A stretch of 64,000 bases of DNA from Piscinibacter gummiphilus (GTDB lineage Bacteria; Pseudomonadota; Gammaproteobacteria; Burkholderiales; Burkholderiaceae_C), in contig NZ_CP015118.1 of assembly GCF_002116905.1 (NCBI RefSeq), positions 310,001 to 374,000 of the forward strand, read 5' to 3'. How positions within the stretch are numbered: the stretch's first letter is position 1; the number at the start of each line of letters is the position of its first letter. A model generated the notes under the pieces. The model was not told the DNA's origin. It ran no database searches and saw nothing but the letters and a program-made list of their open reading frames with translations. The translations under genes and the position numbers were made by a program. This document shows, piece by piece, positions 50,388-59,335 of the stretch.

Positions 50388-50810
50388 TCAGCCGATGGCC
50401 AGTTCGATCTCGATGTTCCCGCGCAGCGCGAGGGAGTACGGGCACAGGTCGTGGGCCCCGTCCACGAGGGCCCACTTCTGCGCGTCGCTCAGGCCCGGCA
50501 GGTCGACCTTCAGCCGGACGGCGAGCGCGAAGCCGCCGTCACCGGCGACCCCGAGCGTCACCTGCGCCTCGATCGACGCGTCGTCGGGCACGCGGGTGTG
50601 GTCCGCCGTCTTCACGCGGCGCATCGCGCCGAGGAAGCACGCCGAGTACCCCACCGCGAGCAGCTGTTCGGGGTTGGTGCCGCGGCCCCCCGAGCCCGGC
50701 AGGCTCAGGGCCACGTCGAGCGCGCCGTCTGACGAGGTGCCGGTGCCTTCCCGCCCTCCGGTCGTGACGGTGGTGGCGGTGTAGATCGATTTGTCGATGG
50801 TTCGGATCAT
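50388..50810 (-). CDS. OsmC/Ohr-type organic hydroperoxide resistance protein
   Basis: 140 residues. Ohr signature: TNPEQLLAVGYSACFLGAM with the peroxidatic Cys, and the resolving Cys in DGAHDLCPYSLALRGNIEI. It reduces organic hydroperoxides using dithiols. Ribosome site cagga precedes the ATG at 50810. Next to an aldehyde dehydrogenase, in line with handling lipid peroxides and the aldehydes that follow. Confidence 0.92.
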   Translation of the reverse strand: MIRTIDKSIYTATTVTTGGREGTGTSSDGALDVALSLPGSGGRGTNPEQLLAVGYSACFLGAMRRVKTADHTRVPDDASIEAQVTLGVAGDGGFALAVRLKVDLPGLSDAQKWALVDGAHDLCPYSLALRGNIEIELAIG

Positions 50811-50868
50811 GGGAGGGTCCTGTTCGGAAAACATGGGAATGGCGTGGTCGCCGCGGGGGAGCCGCGGT

Positions 50869-51888
50869 TCACCAACGGCTGACGTCGACGATCGCCTTCA
50901 CGAACGCGTCCGGCGCCTCCTGCGGCAGGTTGTGGCCGATGCCGCCGGTGAGGTTGCGGTGCTCGTACTTGCCGGTGAAGCGCGATGCGTAGGACGCCGG
51001 CGCCGGATGGGGGGCGCCGTTGGCATCGCCCTCGAGGGTGATGGACGGCAGGGCCACCGACTTCACCTTGGCGAGCTTCTCCTCCAGCGTGTCGTACTGC
51101 GGGTCACCGTCGGCGAGGCCGATGCGCCACCGGTAGTTGTGCACGACGAGCGCCACCTGGTCGGGGTTCACGAGGCTCTGCGCGGAGCGCTCGAACGTGG
51201 CGTCGTCGAAGTGCCATTCCGGCGAGGCCTGCTGCCAGATCAGCCGCGCGAACGCCTTCAGGTTCTTCTCGTAGCCGAGCCGGCCGCGTTCGGTCGCCAG
51301 GTAGAACTGGTACCACCAGGACAACTCGTCGGCCGGTGCGAGCGGCACGGCTGCGGCCGCCCGGTTGATGACGAGGAAGCCGCTGACCGAGACCAGCGCC
51401 TGGCACCGTTCGGGCCACAGCGCCGCCAGCACGCAGGCGTTGCGGGCGCCCCAGTCGCACCCGGCGACGATCGCACGGCGAATGCCGAGCGCATCCATCA
51501 GCGCGATCGCATCCGCGGCCAGTGCCGTCTGCTGCGCCGATCGCAGCGTCGCGCCCGACAGGAAGCGCGTGCTGCCGTAGCCGCGCAGGTGCGGCACCAC
51601 GACCCGGTAGCCCAGCGCGGCCAGCTGGGGGGCGACGTCCTCGTAGCTGTGGATGTCGTAGGGCCAGCCGTGGAAGAGCAGGACGGGCGTGCCGTCGCGC
51701 GGGCCGAGGTCGACGTAGCCGACGTCGAGCGGGCCGGCGTCGATCTGGCGCACGGGGCCGAAGGCGGATCGCGCGGTGCCGGCCGGCGACGATGCGTTGG
51801 CGGACGCGGCCAGCCCGGCCAGGGCGATGCCGGCGCCGCTGGCGGCGGCCATCGACAGGAACTTGCGGCGAGAGGTTTCGTGGGTCAT
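50869..51888 (-). CDS. Tat-exported alpha/beta hydrolase (epoxide hydrolase-like)
   Basis: 339 residues. The Tat signal has SRRKFLSMAAASGAG. The hydrolase core has LFHGWPYDIHSYE (oxyanion HGWP), nucleophile Asp in VAGCDWGARNACVLA (Asp in place of Ser, as in epoxide hydrolases and dehalogenases), and a C-terminal GGIGHNLPQEAP His. Start at 51888 has ggaga. Substrate unknown, possibly a toxic epoxide or halogenated compound. Confidence 0.85.
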   Translation of the reverse strand: MTHETSRRKFLSMAAASGAGIALAGLAASANASSPAGTARSAFGPVRQIDAGPLDVGYVDLGPRDGTPVLLFHGWPYDIHSYEDVAPQLAALGYRVVVPHLRGYGSTRFLSGATLRSAQQTALAADAIALMDALGIRRAIVAGCDWGARNACVLAALWPERCQALVSVSGFLVINRAAAAVPLAPADELSWWYQFYLATERGRLGYEKNLKAFARLIWQQASPEWHFDDATFERSAQSLVNPDQVALVVHNYRWRIGLADGDPQYDTLEEKLAKVKSVALPSITLEGDANGAPHPAPASYASRFTGKYEHRNLTGGIGHNLPQEAPDAFVKAIVDVSRW

Positions 51889-51922
51889 GGGAATCTCCGG
51901 GTGGGATTGGGGGCGGGCGGTT

Positions 51923-52720
51923 TCAGTCGGCCGACCGGGCCGCGGCTTCGATCAGCGATGCCACGGCGTGCGGATGGCTCACCTGCGGCACGTGCGAGGC
52001 GTGCTGGATGACGACCGCCTGGCGGGCGTGGGCGCGCTCGGCCATCCATGCCATCGCCGCCGACGGAATGTTCTTGTCGCCCGAGCCGTAGATGAAGTAC
52101 GACGGGATGCCCTTCCACGCGCTGCCCGGGCTGCCCTCCTTGAGGGCGGCCTCGGCCACCGGACGCTGGCCGATGGCCATCAGGCGGGCCGCGCCGGGGT
52201 TGACGTCGGCGGCGAACTGGCCGCGGAAACGGGCCTGGTCGATGTACAGGTCGACGCCCCCGTCGGGCAGCGGAACCGGCTTGGCCAGCGCGTCGCCGAG
52301 CGAGCTGCCCGGGAACTTGCCCGCCAGGTCCGCGACCGATTCGCCGGCCTCGGGCGCGAAGGCGGAGACGAACACCAGCGCCCGGACCTGCGCCTTGCCG
52401 ACGGCCGCGTTGCTGATGATCGAGCCGCCGTAGGAGTGGCCGACCAGAACGATCGGACCGGTGATCTGGTCGAGCACGCTGGCGGTGTAGCGGGAGTCGC
52501 CGGACAGGCTGCGCAGCGGATTGGCGACCGCGACCACGGGGTAGCCCTTGCCGCGGAGTTCACCGGCGACGCCGTTCCAGCTGGACGAATCGGCGAACGC
52601 CCCATGGACGAGCACGATGGTCGGCTTGGCGGCCGCCACGGGGTCCTTGGCGACGGTGGCACCGGCCGCGGCCACGAGGGCGAACGGCAGGACGAAGGAG
52701 CGGAAGAATCGACGGGACAT
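51923..52720 (-). CDS. Exported alpha/beta hydrolase (esterase-like)
   Basis: 265 residues with a signal peptide (RSFVLPFALVAAAGATVA). Oxyanion VLVHGAFADSSSW, nucleophile Ser in VLVGHSYGGSII, Asp in FIYGSGDKNIPS and His in ASHVPQVSHP. Close to the family of secreted salicylate-ester/pheromone-type hydrolases. First gene of the minus-strand group and divergent from the TetR gene. The ATG at 52720 has agagg. Confidence 0.85.
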   Translation of the reverse strand: MSRRFFRSFVLPFALVAAAGATVAKDPVAAAKPTIVLVHGAFADSSSWNGVAGELRGKGYPVVAVANPLRSLSGDSRYTASVLDQITGPIVLVGHSYGGSIISNAAVGKAQVRALVFVSAFAPEAGESVADLAGKFPGSSLGDALAKPVPLPDGGVDLYIDQARFRGQFAADVNPGAARLMAIGQRPVAEAALKEGSPGSAWKGIPSYFIYGSGDKNIPSAAMAWMAERAHARQAVVIQHASHVPQVSHPHAVASLIEAAARSAD

Positions 52721-52906
52721 GGTGGGCCTCTGATGGAGTGGATCGGTCGCCTGCACCCTCGCAAGTCAAGGGTGCCGCGATGTCCCGTATCAGAGCAGTC
52801 CGGCCGCGTTCGCAGTATTGAACGCTGGTGTCCCGGACTCATACCTCGGTTTACCCGCCGGCCGCCGGTTTGTCGGGACCGCGCACGCTGTGTATGATCC
52901 GCATCT

Positions 52907-52926
52907 CATGTAGTGATCACTACATG
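52907..52926. promoter_or_regulatory. Perfect palindrome, likely TetR operator
   Basis: catgtagtga/tcactacatg is a perfect 20-bp palindrome, 17 bases before the TetR start and 187 bases before the divergent hydrolase start. The best candidate binding site for the adjacent TetR protein and probably controls both directions. Confidence 0.75.
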
Positions 52927-52943
52927 TAAATGATCGAGAGCAC

Positions 52944-53618
52944 ATGACGCAACTCAAGCAAGGCAAGCCGGTGCGTGGCACGGGTGTGCGCGAGGCCGCG
53001 GCGCAGGCCACGCGTGACAGCATCCTCCGCGCGGCCACGAAGGTCTTCGCCCGCTACGGCTACGACGGCGGCAGCGTCGAGAAGATCTCCCAGACGGCCA
53101 AGACGTACGATCGGATGATCTACTACTACTTCGGCAACAAGGAAGGCCTCTTCATCGCCGTGCTGGAGGACATCTACCAGCGCATGGACGACGCCGAGGC
53201 GAAGTTCGCCCCCGACCCGTCCGACCCCGTCGAGGCCTTGAAGACCGTCGTGCGCTTCAAGGTCGCGTACTACCGGAAGAACCCCGACTTCATCACGCTG
53301 CTGAACACCGAGAACCTGCACAAGGGCAAGCACGTTTCCAAGTCGCCCCGCGCCCGCGAGTTCTCCGCCCAGGCGGTGACCCTGATCGCCGACATCCTCG
53401 CCGTGGGGGCCGAACGGGGTCTTTTCCGAAGCGACCTGGACGCCCGCGACGTCTACCTGCTGATCGTCTCGATGTCGTACTTCTACACCTCCAACCGCTA
53501 CACGATGTCGGCATTCCTGGGCGAAGCCCTCGACGGCGCCGAGGCCGTGGCGCGGTGGGAGGCCGTGGTCATCGACTGCATCCTCCGGACCGTGCGCGTG
53601 GACGCACCCTCCCGCTGA
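52944..53618 (+). CDS. TetR-family transcriptional regulator
   Basis: 224 residues. N-terminal HTH (DSILRAATKVFARYGYDGGSVEKISQTAKTYDRMIYYYFGNKEGLF), then a ligand-binding helical domain ending VVIDCILRTVRVD. Represses at a palindrome until a small ligand binds. Located upstream of the Mo-hydroxylase operon, eight bases from its first gene, with a perfect palindrome in its promoter; probably self-regulated and controlling the operon. Confidence 0.92.
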   Translation: MTQLKQGKPVRGTGVREAAAQATRDSILRAATKVFARYGYDGGSVEKISQTAKTYDRMIYYYFGNKEGLFIAVLEDIYQRMDDAEAKFAPDPSDPVEALKTVVRFKVAYYRKNPDFITLLNTENLHKGKHVSKSPRAREFSAQAVTLIADILAVGAERGLFRSDLDARDVYLLIVSMSYFYTSNRYTMSAFLGEALDGAEAVARWEAVVIDCILRTVRVDAPSR

Positions 53619-53626
53619 GCCTGGCC

Positions 53627-54454
53627 GTGACCTACCTCGTCGCAGACCGCCTCGACGACGCCCTGTCAGCGCTCGCGCGCGAGCCGCACCGCATCGTGTG
53701 CGGCGCGACCGACTGCTACGCCGAGCCGGTGCCCGGCACACCGGGCCCGTGGCTCGACATCAGCCGCATCGGGGCGCTGCGGGGCATCCGGCACGACGGT
53801 GACTGCGTCCACATCGGCGCCATCACCTCGTGGGACGACATCGACACCTCCCCGCGGGTGCCCCGAGGGCTGCGCGAGGCGGCCCGTGGCATCGGCTCGC
53901 GCCAGATCCGCGTGCAGGGCACGGTCGGCGGCAACCTGTGCCATGCGGCACCCGCCGCCGATGGCGTGCCGGCCCTGCTCGCGCTGCAGGCGCGCGTGCA
54001 GCTCGCCAGCGCCCGCGGGCTGCGGGAGCTGCCGCTCGAGCAGTTCGTGCTCGGCCGGCGGCGCACGGCCCTGCGTTCCGACGAACTCCTGAGCGCCGTG
54101 GTGTTCGACGCGCCCGGCGCGGCCGACACCACCGCGTTCGTCAAGTGCACCCATCGCGAAGGTCCGGCCCTGGCGGTCGTGTCGGCCGCCGTCCGCCTGC
54201 GCTGGCGTGAATGCGGGGTTGTCGCGAGTGCGATGGTGGCGGTCGGCGCGGCGTCCGAGGTCCCCTGCCGCGTGCGGGCCGTCGAAGCCGGGCTGGAAGG
54301 CGCCGACCCATCGGAGATGGCCCGGCGCATCGCCGCGTCGCCACTGCCGGAACTGGCCCCCATCGACGATTGCCGCGGCTCGTCCGCCCTGCGGCTGCAC
54401 CTCGCGCGGGTGGCCATCGCGCGGGCCTGCGAACGCGCCGGGAGACCTGCATGA
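53627..54454 (+). CDS. FAD-binding subunit of molybdenum hydroxylase
   Basis: 275 residues from GTG 53627. CoxM/xanthine-dehydrogenase FAD domain (IVCGATDCYAEPVPGTPG..., GIGSRQIRVQGTVGGNLCHAAPAADGVPALLAL, the FAD pyrophosphate site). It passes electrons from the FeS centres to FAD. ATGA overlap with the next gene at 54451-54454 couples translation to the fused FeS/Mo subunit. Confidence 0.88.
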   Translation: MTYLVADRLDDALSALAREPHRIVCGATDCYAEPVPGTPGPWLDISRIGALRGIRHDGDCVHIGAITSWDDIDTSPRVPRGLREAARGIGSRQIRVQGTVGGNLCHAAPAADGVPALLALQARVQLASARGLRELPLEQFVLGRRRTALRSDELLSAVVFDAPGAADTTAFVKCTHREGPALAVVSAAVRLRWRECGVVASAMVAVGAASEVPCRVRAVEAGLEGADPSEMARRIAASPLPELAPIDDCRGSSALRLHLARVAIARACERAGRPA

Positions 54455-57219
54455 GCCACGACCCGCACGGCTGGATCGTGGTCAACGGTCAGCGCCACGC
54501 CGCGCCGGCCGACGGCTCGCGGCCGGCCACCGACTACCTGCGCGACGAGCTGGGCCTCACGGGCACCAAGGTCGGGTGCGGCCAGGGCGACTGCGGCAGC
54601 TGCACCATCCAGGTCGACGGCGAGGCCCGGTACGCCTGCCTGATCCCGGTCGCGCAACTGACGGGCCGCCACGTGCTGACCGTCGAGGGGCTCGCCACCG
54701 GCAGCCGCTGTGGGCAGCGTCTGCAGCAGGCCTTCCTCGCCCACCAGGCCGTGCAGTGCGGCTTCTGCATCCCGGGCATGCTGATGGCCTCGGCCGCGGC
54801 GATCGACGCCGGCCGCGTCCACGACCGCGGCAGCGCCTGCGATGCGATCGACGGCGTGCTGTGCCGCTGCACCGGCTACCGCAAGATCGTCGAGGCCGTC
54901 ACCGAGGTGGCGACCGCCGCCGCGCCGCGCGCCCTCACGGTGGCATCGGAAGATGGCCCCGCGGTGGGCCAGCCGGTCACGAGGCTCGACGGACCCGGCA
55001 AGGTCGATGGCAGCCAGCAGTTCGGCGCCGACGGCTTTCCGCCGCACTGCCTCTACCTGCGCGCGGTGCGCAGCCCGCACGCGCGGGCCGCGTTCCGCTT
55101 CGGCGACCTGGAGTCGTTCGTGCGCGCCCATCCGGGCGTCTCGCGTGTCCTGACCCATGCCGACGTCCCCGCGCTGAACCTGCATGGCGTCGCCACCCCG
55201 TACGCCGACCAGCCCGTGCTGCCGGACCGGGAGGTGCGGCACCACCTCGAGGCGGTGGCCCTGGTCGCCGGAGAGCGCGACGCGCTGGCCGCCCTCGACC
55301 TGTCCGTGTTCCCGGTGATCTGGGATCCGCTGCCGGCGGTCTTCGATGTCGACGACGCAGCGGGCGGCGACAGCCCGCGGCTGCACGCGCACCGGTCCGG
55401 GAACCTGCTGATCGAGGGACTCGTGCGGCAGGGCGACGCGGCCGAAGCGCTGCGCACGGCGCCGCACGTGGTGCACGGCACGTTCGAGTCCAGCTTCGTC
55501 GAACACGCGTACCTGGAGCCCGAGGCGGGCTGGGCCCGGCGGGTCGGTGACACGGTCGAGGTCCACACGACCACGCAGGCGCCCCACCCGCACCGCGCCG
55601 ACCTGGCGCGCATCCTGGGCGTGCCGCCGGAGCAGGTGCGTGTGGTGCCCACTGCCGTGGGTGGCGGGTTCGGCGGCAAGCTCGACATGACGGTGCAGCC
55701 GCTCCTCGCGCTGGCGGCCTGGCACCTGGATCGTCCCGTCGCCATGGTGCTGACCCGCGAGGAATCGATGGCCACGTCGACCAAGCGCCACCCCGCCCGC
55801 ATGGTGTCGAGCATGGCCGCCGACGCGCAGGGCCGGCTGTGCGCCGTCTCGTTCGAGGGCCGCTACAACACCGGTGCCTATGCCTCGTGGGGCACGGCCG
55901 TGGCGAACCGCGTTCCCGTGCACGCCGGAGGCCCGTACCGCGTGCGGCACTACCTGGCCAGCGCCCGGGCCATCCACACGCACATCACGCCGGCGGGGGC
56001 GTTCCGCGGCTTCGGCGTGCCGCAGACGTTGATGCTTCAGGAGCAGCTCGTCGACGAACTCGCGATCCGGGTGGGCATGGACCCGCTCGAGTTCCGGGCG
56101 CGCAATGCGCTGCGGCCCGGTGACCCCATTCCCACCGGCCAGGTGCTCGACGGCAGCGTGGGCTTCCTCGCCTGCCTCGAGGCGCTGCGCCCGGCCTGGG
56201 CCGAGGCCCAGGTTCGGGTGGCCGCGCTGAACGCGGCGGCCCCGGCCCACCTCCGCCACGGCGTCGGGCTCGCGGCGTTCTTCTACGGCTGCGGCAACAC
56301 CGCGCTGCCCAATCCGTCCACGGTGCGCATCGGCCTGCGGCCCGATGGCGCCCTGGTGCTGCACCAGGGCGCCGTCGATGCCGGACAGGGCGCCAACACC
56401 GTCATCCCGCAGATCGCGGCCGACGCCTTGGGCGTCCCCCTCGACCAGCTGGTGATCGTCGGCCCCGACACGCATCTGACGCCCGACTGCGGCCGCACGT
56501 CGGCGTCCCGGCAGACCTTCGTCACGGGCCGGGCGGCGTTCCTCGCCGGCACGTCGCTGCGCCGCCAGGTGCGGCGACTGCTGGATGCCGGCGAGGACGC
56601 CCCCGTTGCCTTCGGCGACGGCTGGGTCGCGGCGGGCGGCGCCCGGATGGCGCTGCAGTCCCTGCCCACGGACCGGCACGGCTACGTGCTGGCCGCGGAG
56701 GAATCCTTCGATCCCCCGTCCACCGCGCTGGATGCGGACGGACAGGGACGCCCCTATGCCACCTACGCCTTCGGCGCCCAGCTGGCCGAGGTGCAGGTCG
56801 ATTGCGAGACCGGGCGCGTGCGCGTGCGCCGCGTCGTCGCGGCCCACGATGTCGGCAAGGCGGTGAACCCGACGCTGCTCGAAGGACAGGTGGAAGGCGC
56901 CGTCGCACAAGGGGTGGGCATGGCGCTGATGGAGAAGTACCATCCGGGCCGCCACAACAACCTGCACGACTACCTGATCCCCACGGTGCACGACATGCCC
57001 GACGTCGAGACCTTCTTCATCGAGTCGCCGACCCCCGACGGACCCTACGGGGCCAAGGGCATCGGGGAACCGGCCCTGGTGCCCACCGCGGCCGCCATCC
57101 TCAACGCCGTCCACCACGCCACCGGTGCGCGCGTGCGCGAGGCACCGGCATCGCCCGACGTCGTGTTGCGCGCGCTGGCGGCGCGCGGTGACGCGCCGTC
57201 GCAGGCCACCCCCTCCTGA
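54451..57219 (+). CDS. Fused [2Fe-2S]/molybdopterin subunit of xanthine dehydrogenase-type enzyme
   Basis: 922 residues. N-terminal ferredoxin domain with Cys43/48/51/63 (VGCGQGDCGSC...) and second cluster Cys103/106/138/140 (VQCGFC, VLCRCTGYRK). Residues about 175-920 are the Mo-pterin domain: FGGKLDMTV, AGAFRGFGVPQTLMLQEQ and catalytic Glu in KGIGEPALVPTA. The two modules are separate in most enzymes of this type but fused here. Hydroxylates a purine or other N-heterocycle or an aldehyde. Ribosome site ggaga. Confidence 0.92.
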   Translation: MSHDPHGWIVVNGQRHAAPADGSRPATDYLRDELGLTGTKVGCGQGDCGSCTIQVDGEARYACLIPVAQLTGRHVLTVEGLATGSRCGQRLQQAFLAHQAVQCGFCIPGMLMASAAAIDAGRVHDRGSACDAIDGVLCRCTGYRKIVEAVTEVATAAAPRALTVASEDGPAVGQPVTRLDGPGKVDGSQQFGADGFPPHCLYLRAVRSPHARAAFRFGDLESFVRAHPGVSRVLTHADVPALNLHGVATPYADQPVLPDREVRHHLEAVALVAGERDALAALDLSVFPVIWDPLPAVFDVDDAAGGDSPRLHAHRSGNLLIEGLVRQGDAAEALRTAPHVVHGTFESSFVEHAYLEPEAGWARRVGDTVEVHTTTQAPHPHRADLARILGVPPEQVRVVPTAVGGGFGGKLDMTVQPLLALAAWHLDRPVAMVLTREESMATSTKRHPARMVSSMAADAQGRLCAVSFEGRYNTGAYASWGTAVANRVPVHAGGPYRVRHYLASARAIHTHITPAGAFRGFGVPQTLMLQEQLVDELAIRVGMDPLEFRARNALRPGDPIPTGQVLDGSVGFLACLEALRPAWAEAQVRVAALNAAAPAHLRHGVGLAAFFYGCGNTALPNPSTVRIGLRPDGALVLHQGAVDAGQGANTVIPQIAADALGVPLDQLVIVGPDTHLTPDCGRTSASRQTFVTGRAAFLAGTSLRRQVRRLLDAGEDAPVAFGDGWVAAGGARMALQSLPTDRHGYVLAAEESFDPPSTALDADGQGRPYATYAFGAQLAEVQVDCETGRVRVRRVVAAHDVGKAVNPTLLEGQVEGAVAQGVGMALMEKYHPGRHNNLHDYLIPTVHDMPDVETFFIESPTPDGPYGAKGIGEPALVPTAAAILNAVHHATGARVREAPASPDVVLRALAARGDAPSQATPS

Positions 57220-57221
57220 CC

Positions 57222-57419
57222 ATGCGACTGCACCACGCCATCGGGCTGCTGCCCTTCGCCTTCAGTCTGGGCGGTCTCGCCTTCGCCGACCGGGTCCATC
57301 CGTTCGTGTTCGGCCTGCCGTTTTTCCTGGCCTGGACCATCGCGGGCGCGCTGCTGTGCGCGGCCGCGATGGCCTGCGTGTACTGCCTCGATCCCGCCAA
57401 CCGGGGCCCGGACGAATGA
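57222..57419 (+). CDS. DUF3311-like small membrane protein
   Basis: 65 residues with two hydrophobic helices (IGLLPFAFSLGGLAFAD and LPFFLAWTIAGALLCAAAMACVY), typical of the short DUF3311 proteins that go with SSS transporters. ATGA overlap with the transporter start (57416-57419) shows coupling. Confidence 0.8.
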   Translation: MRLHHAIGLLPFAFSLGGLAFADRVHPFVFGLPFFLAWTIAGALLCAAAMACVYCLDPANRGPDE

Positions 57420-58903
57420 ACGCCGCCGCAGCGGTCATCGCGCTGACGCTGCTGCTGTCGGTGGGGGTGGGCCTGCGTGCGCGGCGCGGTGCGGCGATGA
57501 ACCTCGAGCAGTGGGGCGTGGGCGGGCGCGGATTCCCGGCGGTGCTGGTGTTCGTGCTGATGGCGGGCGAGCTCTACACGACGTTCACGTTCCTCGGCGC
57601 CAGCGGCTTCGCCTACGGACACGGCGGGGCGGCGTTCTACATCATCGTCTACACCTGCCTGGCGTTCGCGATGTCGTACTGGCTGCTGCCTCCGATCTGG
57701 CGATTCGCCCGGCAGCACGGGGCCATCACGCAGCCGGAAGTGTTCGCGAAGGCGTACGGCAGCCCGGCGCTCGGGTGGCTGGTGGCGGTGGTGGCGCTGG
57801 TGGCGCTGGTGCCGTACCTCATCGTGCAGTTCAAGGGGCTCGGCCTCATCGTGCAGCTGACCTCGTATGGCGCGCTGACCCCCGCCACCGCGGTGTGGCT
57901 CGGTGCCGCCGCCATGACGCTGCACGTGACGCTGTCGGGCATGCACGGCTCGGCCGTCACCGCGGTGGTCAAGGACGTGCTGGTGCTGGCGGTCTGCGTG
58001 TTCCTCGGGCTCTACCTTCCGTTCCACCACCATGGCGGACTGACCCCGATGTTCGAGCGCATCGAGGCCGTGCGGCCGGGATTCCTGGCACTGCCGGAGA
58101 CGGGGCAGAACCGGGTCTGGTTCGCCTCCACCGTCGTGCTGTCGAGCCTCGGCATGTACCTCTGGCCGCATGCGTTCAGCGCCACCTTCACGGCGAAGTC
58201 GGAACGCAGCTTCCGCAAGAACGCGATGGTGATGCCGCTCTACGCGCTGGTCATGCTGTTCTCGATGTTCGCGGGCTTCGCCGCCGTGCTGCAGGTGCCC
58301 GGCCTCGCCGGCGGGCAGGTGGACCTCGCCCTGCTGAAGCTGTCCATCCAGACCTTCGACCCCTGGTTCGTCGGCGTGATCGGCGCCGCGGGCATGCTGA
58401 CCGCCCTGGTGCCCGGTTCCATCATGCTGATCTCCGCAGCGACTCTGCTGGTGCGCAACCTCTACCTGCCGCTGCGTCCCGGGAGCAGCGACGCGCACCT
58501 CGGGCGTGTGTCCCGCATCGCGGCCCCGCTGTTGACGCTGCTCGCCGTGTCGCTGACCCTGCATGGCGGCTCCAGCATCGTGTCCCTGCTCATCATGGGC
58601 TTCAGCATCGTGACGCAGCTGGCCCCGAGCCTGCTGGCCGCGCTGATCGGCCGACCCCGCGTCAACCGGTTCGGCGCGATGGCCGGCATCCTGACGGGGG
58701 TGGGGATGGTCGCCTCCACCGTGCTGTCGGGGGCCACGACGAAGACGCTGCTGCCCTTCGCGCCCGGCTGGGTGCACGACCTCAACGTGGGCGTGGTGGG
58801 GCTGGCCCTCAACGTGGCGGTGATGCTGGGGGTGAGCCGCGCGACACGTGCCCGCGGTGCCGGCGCGGCGATGCGCGGGGTGCCGGTCCGGTCGCCTGCC
58901 TGA
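57416..58903 (+). CDS. Sodium:solute symporter (SSS family)
   Basis: 495 residues with about 12-13 membrane helices. SSS features: GGRGFPAVLVFVLMAGELYTTFTFLGASG near the start, GLGLIVQLTSYG, and PHAFSATFTAKSE (typical LPHA box shape). Takes up a solute with sodium. Last gene of the TetR/Mo-hydroxylase operon, so it probably imports the substrate of the hydroxylase, such as a purine or aromatic N-heterocycle. Confidence 0.88.
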   Translation: MNAAAAVIALTLLLSVGVGLRARRGAAMNLEQWGVGGRGFPAVLVFVLMAGELYTTFTFLGASGFAYGHGGAAFYIIVYTCLAFAMSYWLLPPIWRFARQHGAITQPEVFAKAYGSPALGWLVAVVALVALVPYLIVQFKGLGLIVQLTSYGALTPATAVWLGAAAMTLHVTLSGMHGSAVTAVVKDVLVLAVCVFLGLYLPFHHHGGLTPMFERIEAVRPGFLALPETGQNRVWFASTVVLSSLGMYLWPHAFSATFTAKSERSFRKNAMVMPLYALVMLFSMFAGFAAVLQVPGLAGGQVDLALLKLSIQTFDPWFVGVIGAAGMLTALVPGSIMLISAATLLVRNLYLPLRPGSSDAHLGRVSRIAAPLLTLLAVSLTLHGGSSIVSLLIMGFSIVTQLAPSLLAALIGRPRVNRFGAMAGILTGVGMVASTVLSGATTKTLLPFAPGWVHDLNVGVVGLALNVAVMLGVSRATRARGAGAAMRGVPVRSPA

Positions 58904-58932
58904 TGCCGGTGGTGCGCGGCGGCGGGTGAACG

Positions 58933-59325
58933 TCAGCCGCGCGCCGCGGCCGACAGCGCCCGGCGCACCCAGTCTTCCAGCTCCGCCGCGTCGATCGGCT
59001 TTTCGATGACGCACAGCGCGCCCTGTCGGAGCGCCCGTTGGCGGACGCCCTCCGAAGCGAGTGCGGTGATGAACACGGTCGGGACCTGCTGCCCGTTCTC
59101 CTGCAGGCGCGCCAGCAGGCCGATGCCGTCGAGTTGCTCCATGCCGATGTCGCACACCAGGCAGTCGGCGAGCGGTGCCACGTCCGCCGCCAGGAAGTCC
59201 AGGGCGGACGGAAAGGTGCGCGCATCCCAGCCGAAGGAGCGGACCAGGCTGCTCGTGGCCGTGCGGACGAACGGGTCGTCGTCGACGATCGTGACGAGCG
59301 CGCGGACGGTGGAGCCGGTTGTCAC
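58933..59325 (-). CDS. Receiver-only response regulator
   Basis: 130 residues, GTG 59325 with gagg upstream. Single REC: TIVDDDPFVRTATSSLVRS, phospho-Asp in CLVCDIGMEQLDGIGLL, Thr in FITAL, Lys in VIEKPIDAAEL. Ten bases downstream of the LuxR-type regulator, so co-transcribed. Probably a phosphate-relay or competitor receiver for the same kinase. Confidence 0.85.
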   Translation of the reverse strand: MTTGSTVRALVTIVDDDPFVRTATSSLVRSFGWDARTFPSALDFLAADVAPLADCLVCDIGMEQLDGIGLLARLQENGQQVPTVFITALASEGVRQRALRQGALCVIEKPIDAAELEDWVRRALSAAARG

Positions 59326-59335
59326 TGCGGACGCC

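Noticed and set aside
53716..57117. Very long minus-strand open frame across the Mo-hydroxylase genes
   Set aside because: Shadow frame; the + strand has all FeS, FAD and Mo motifs.
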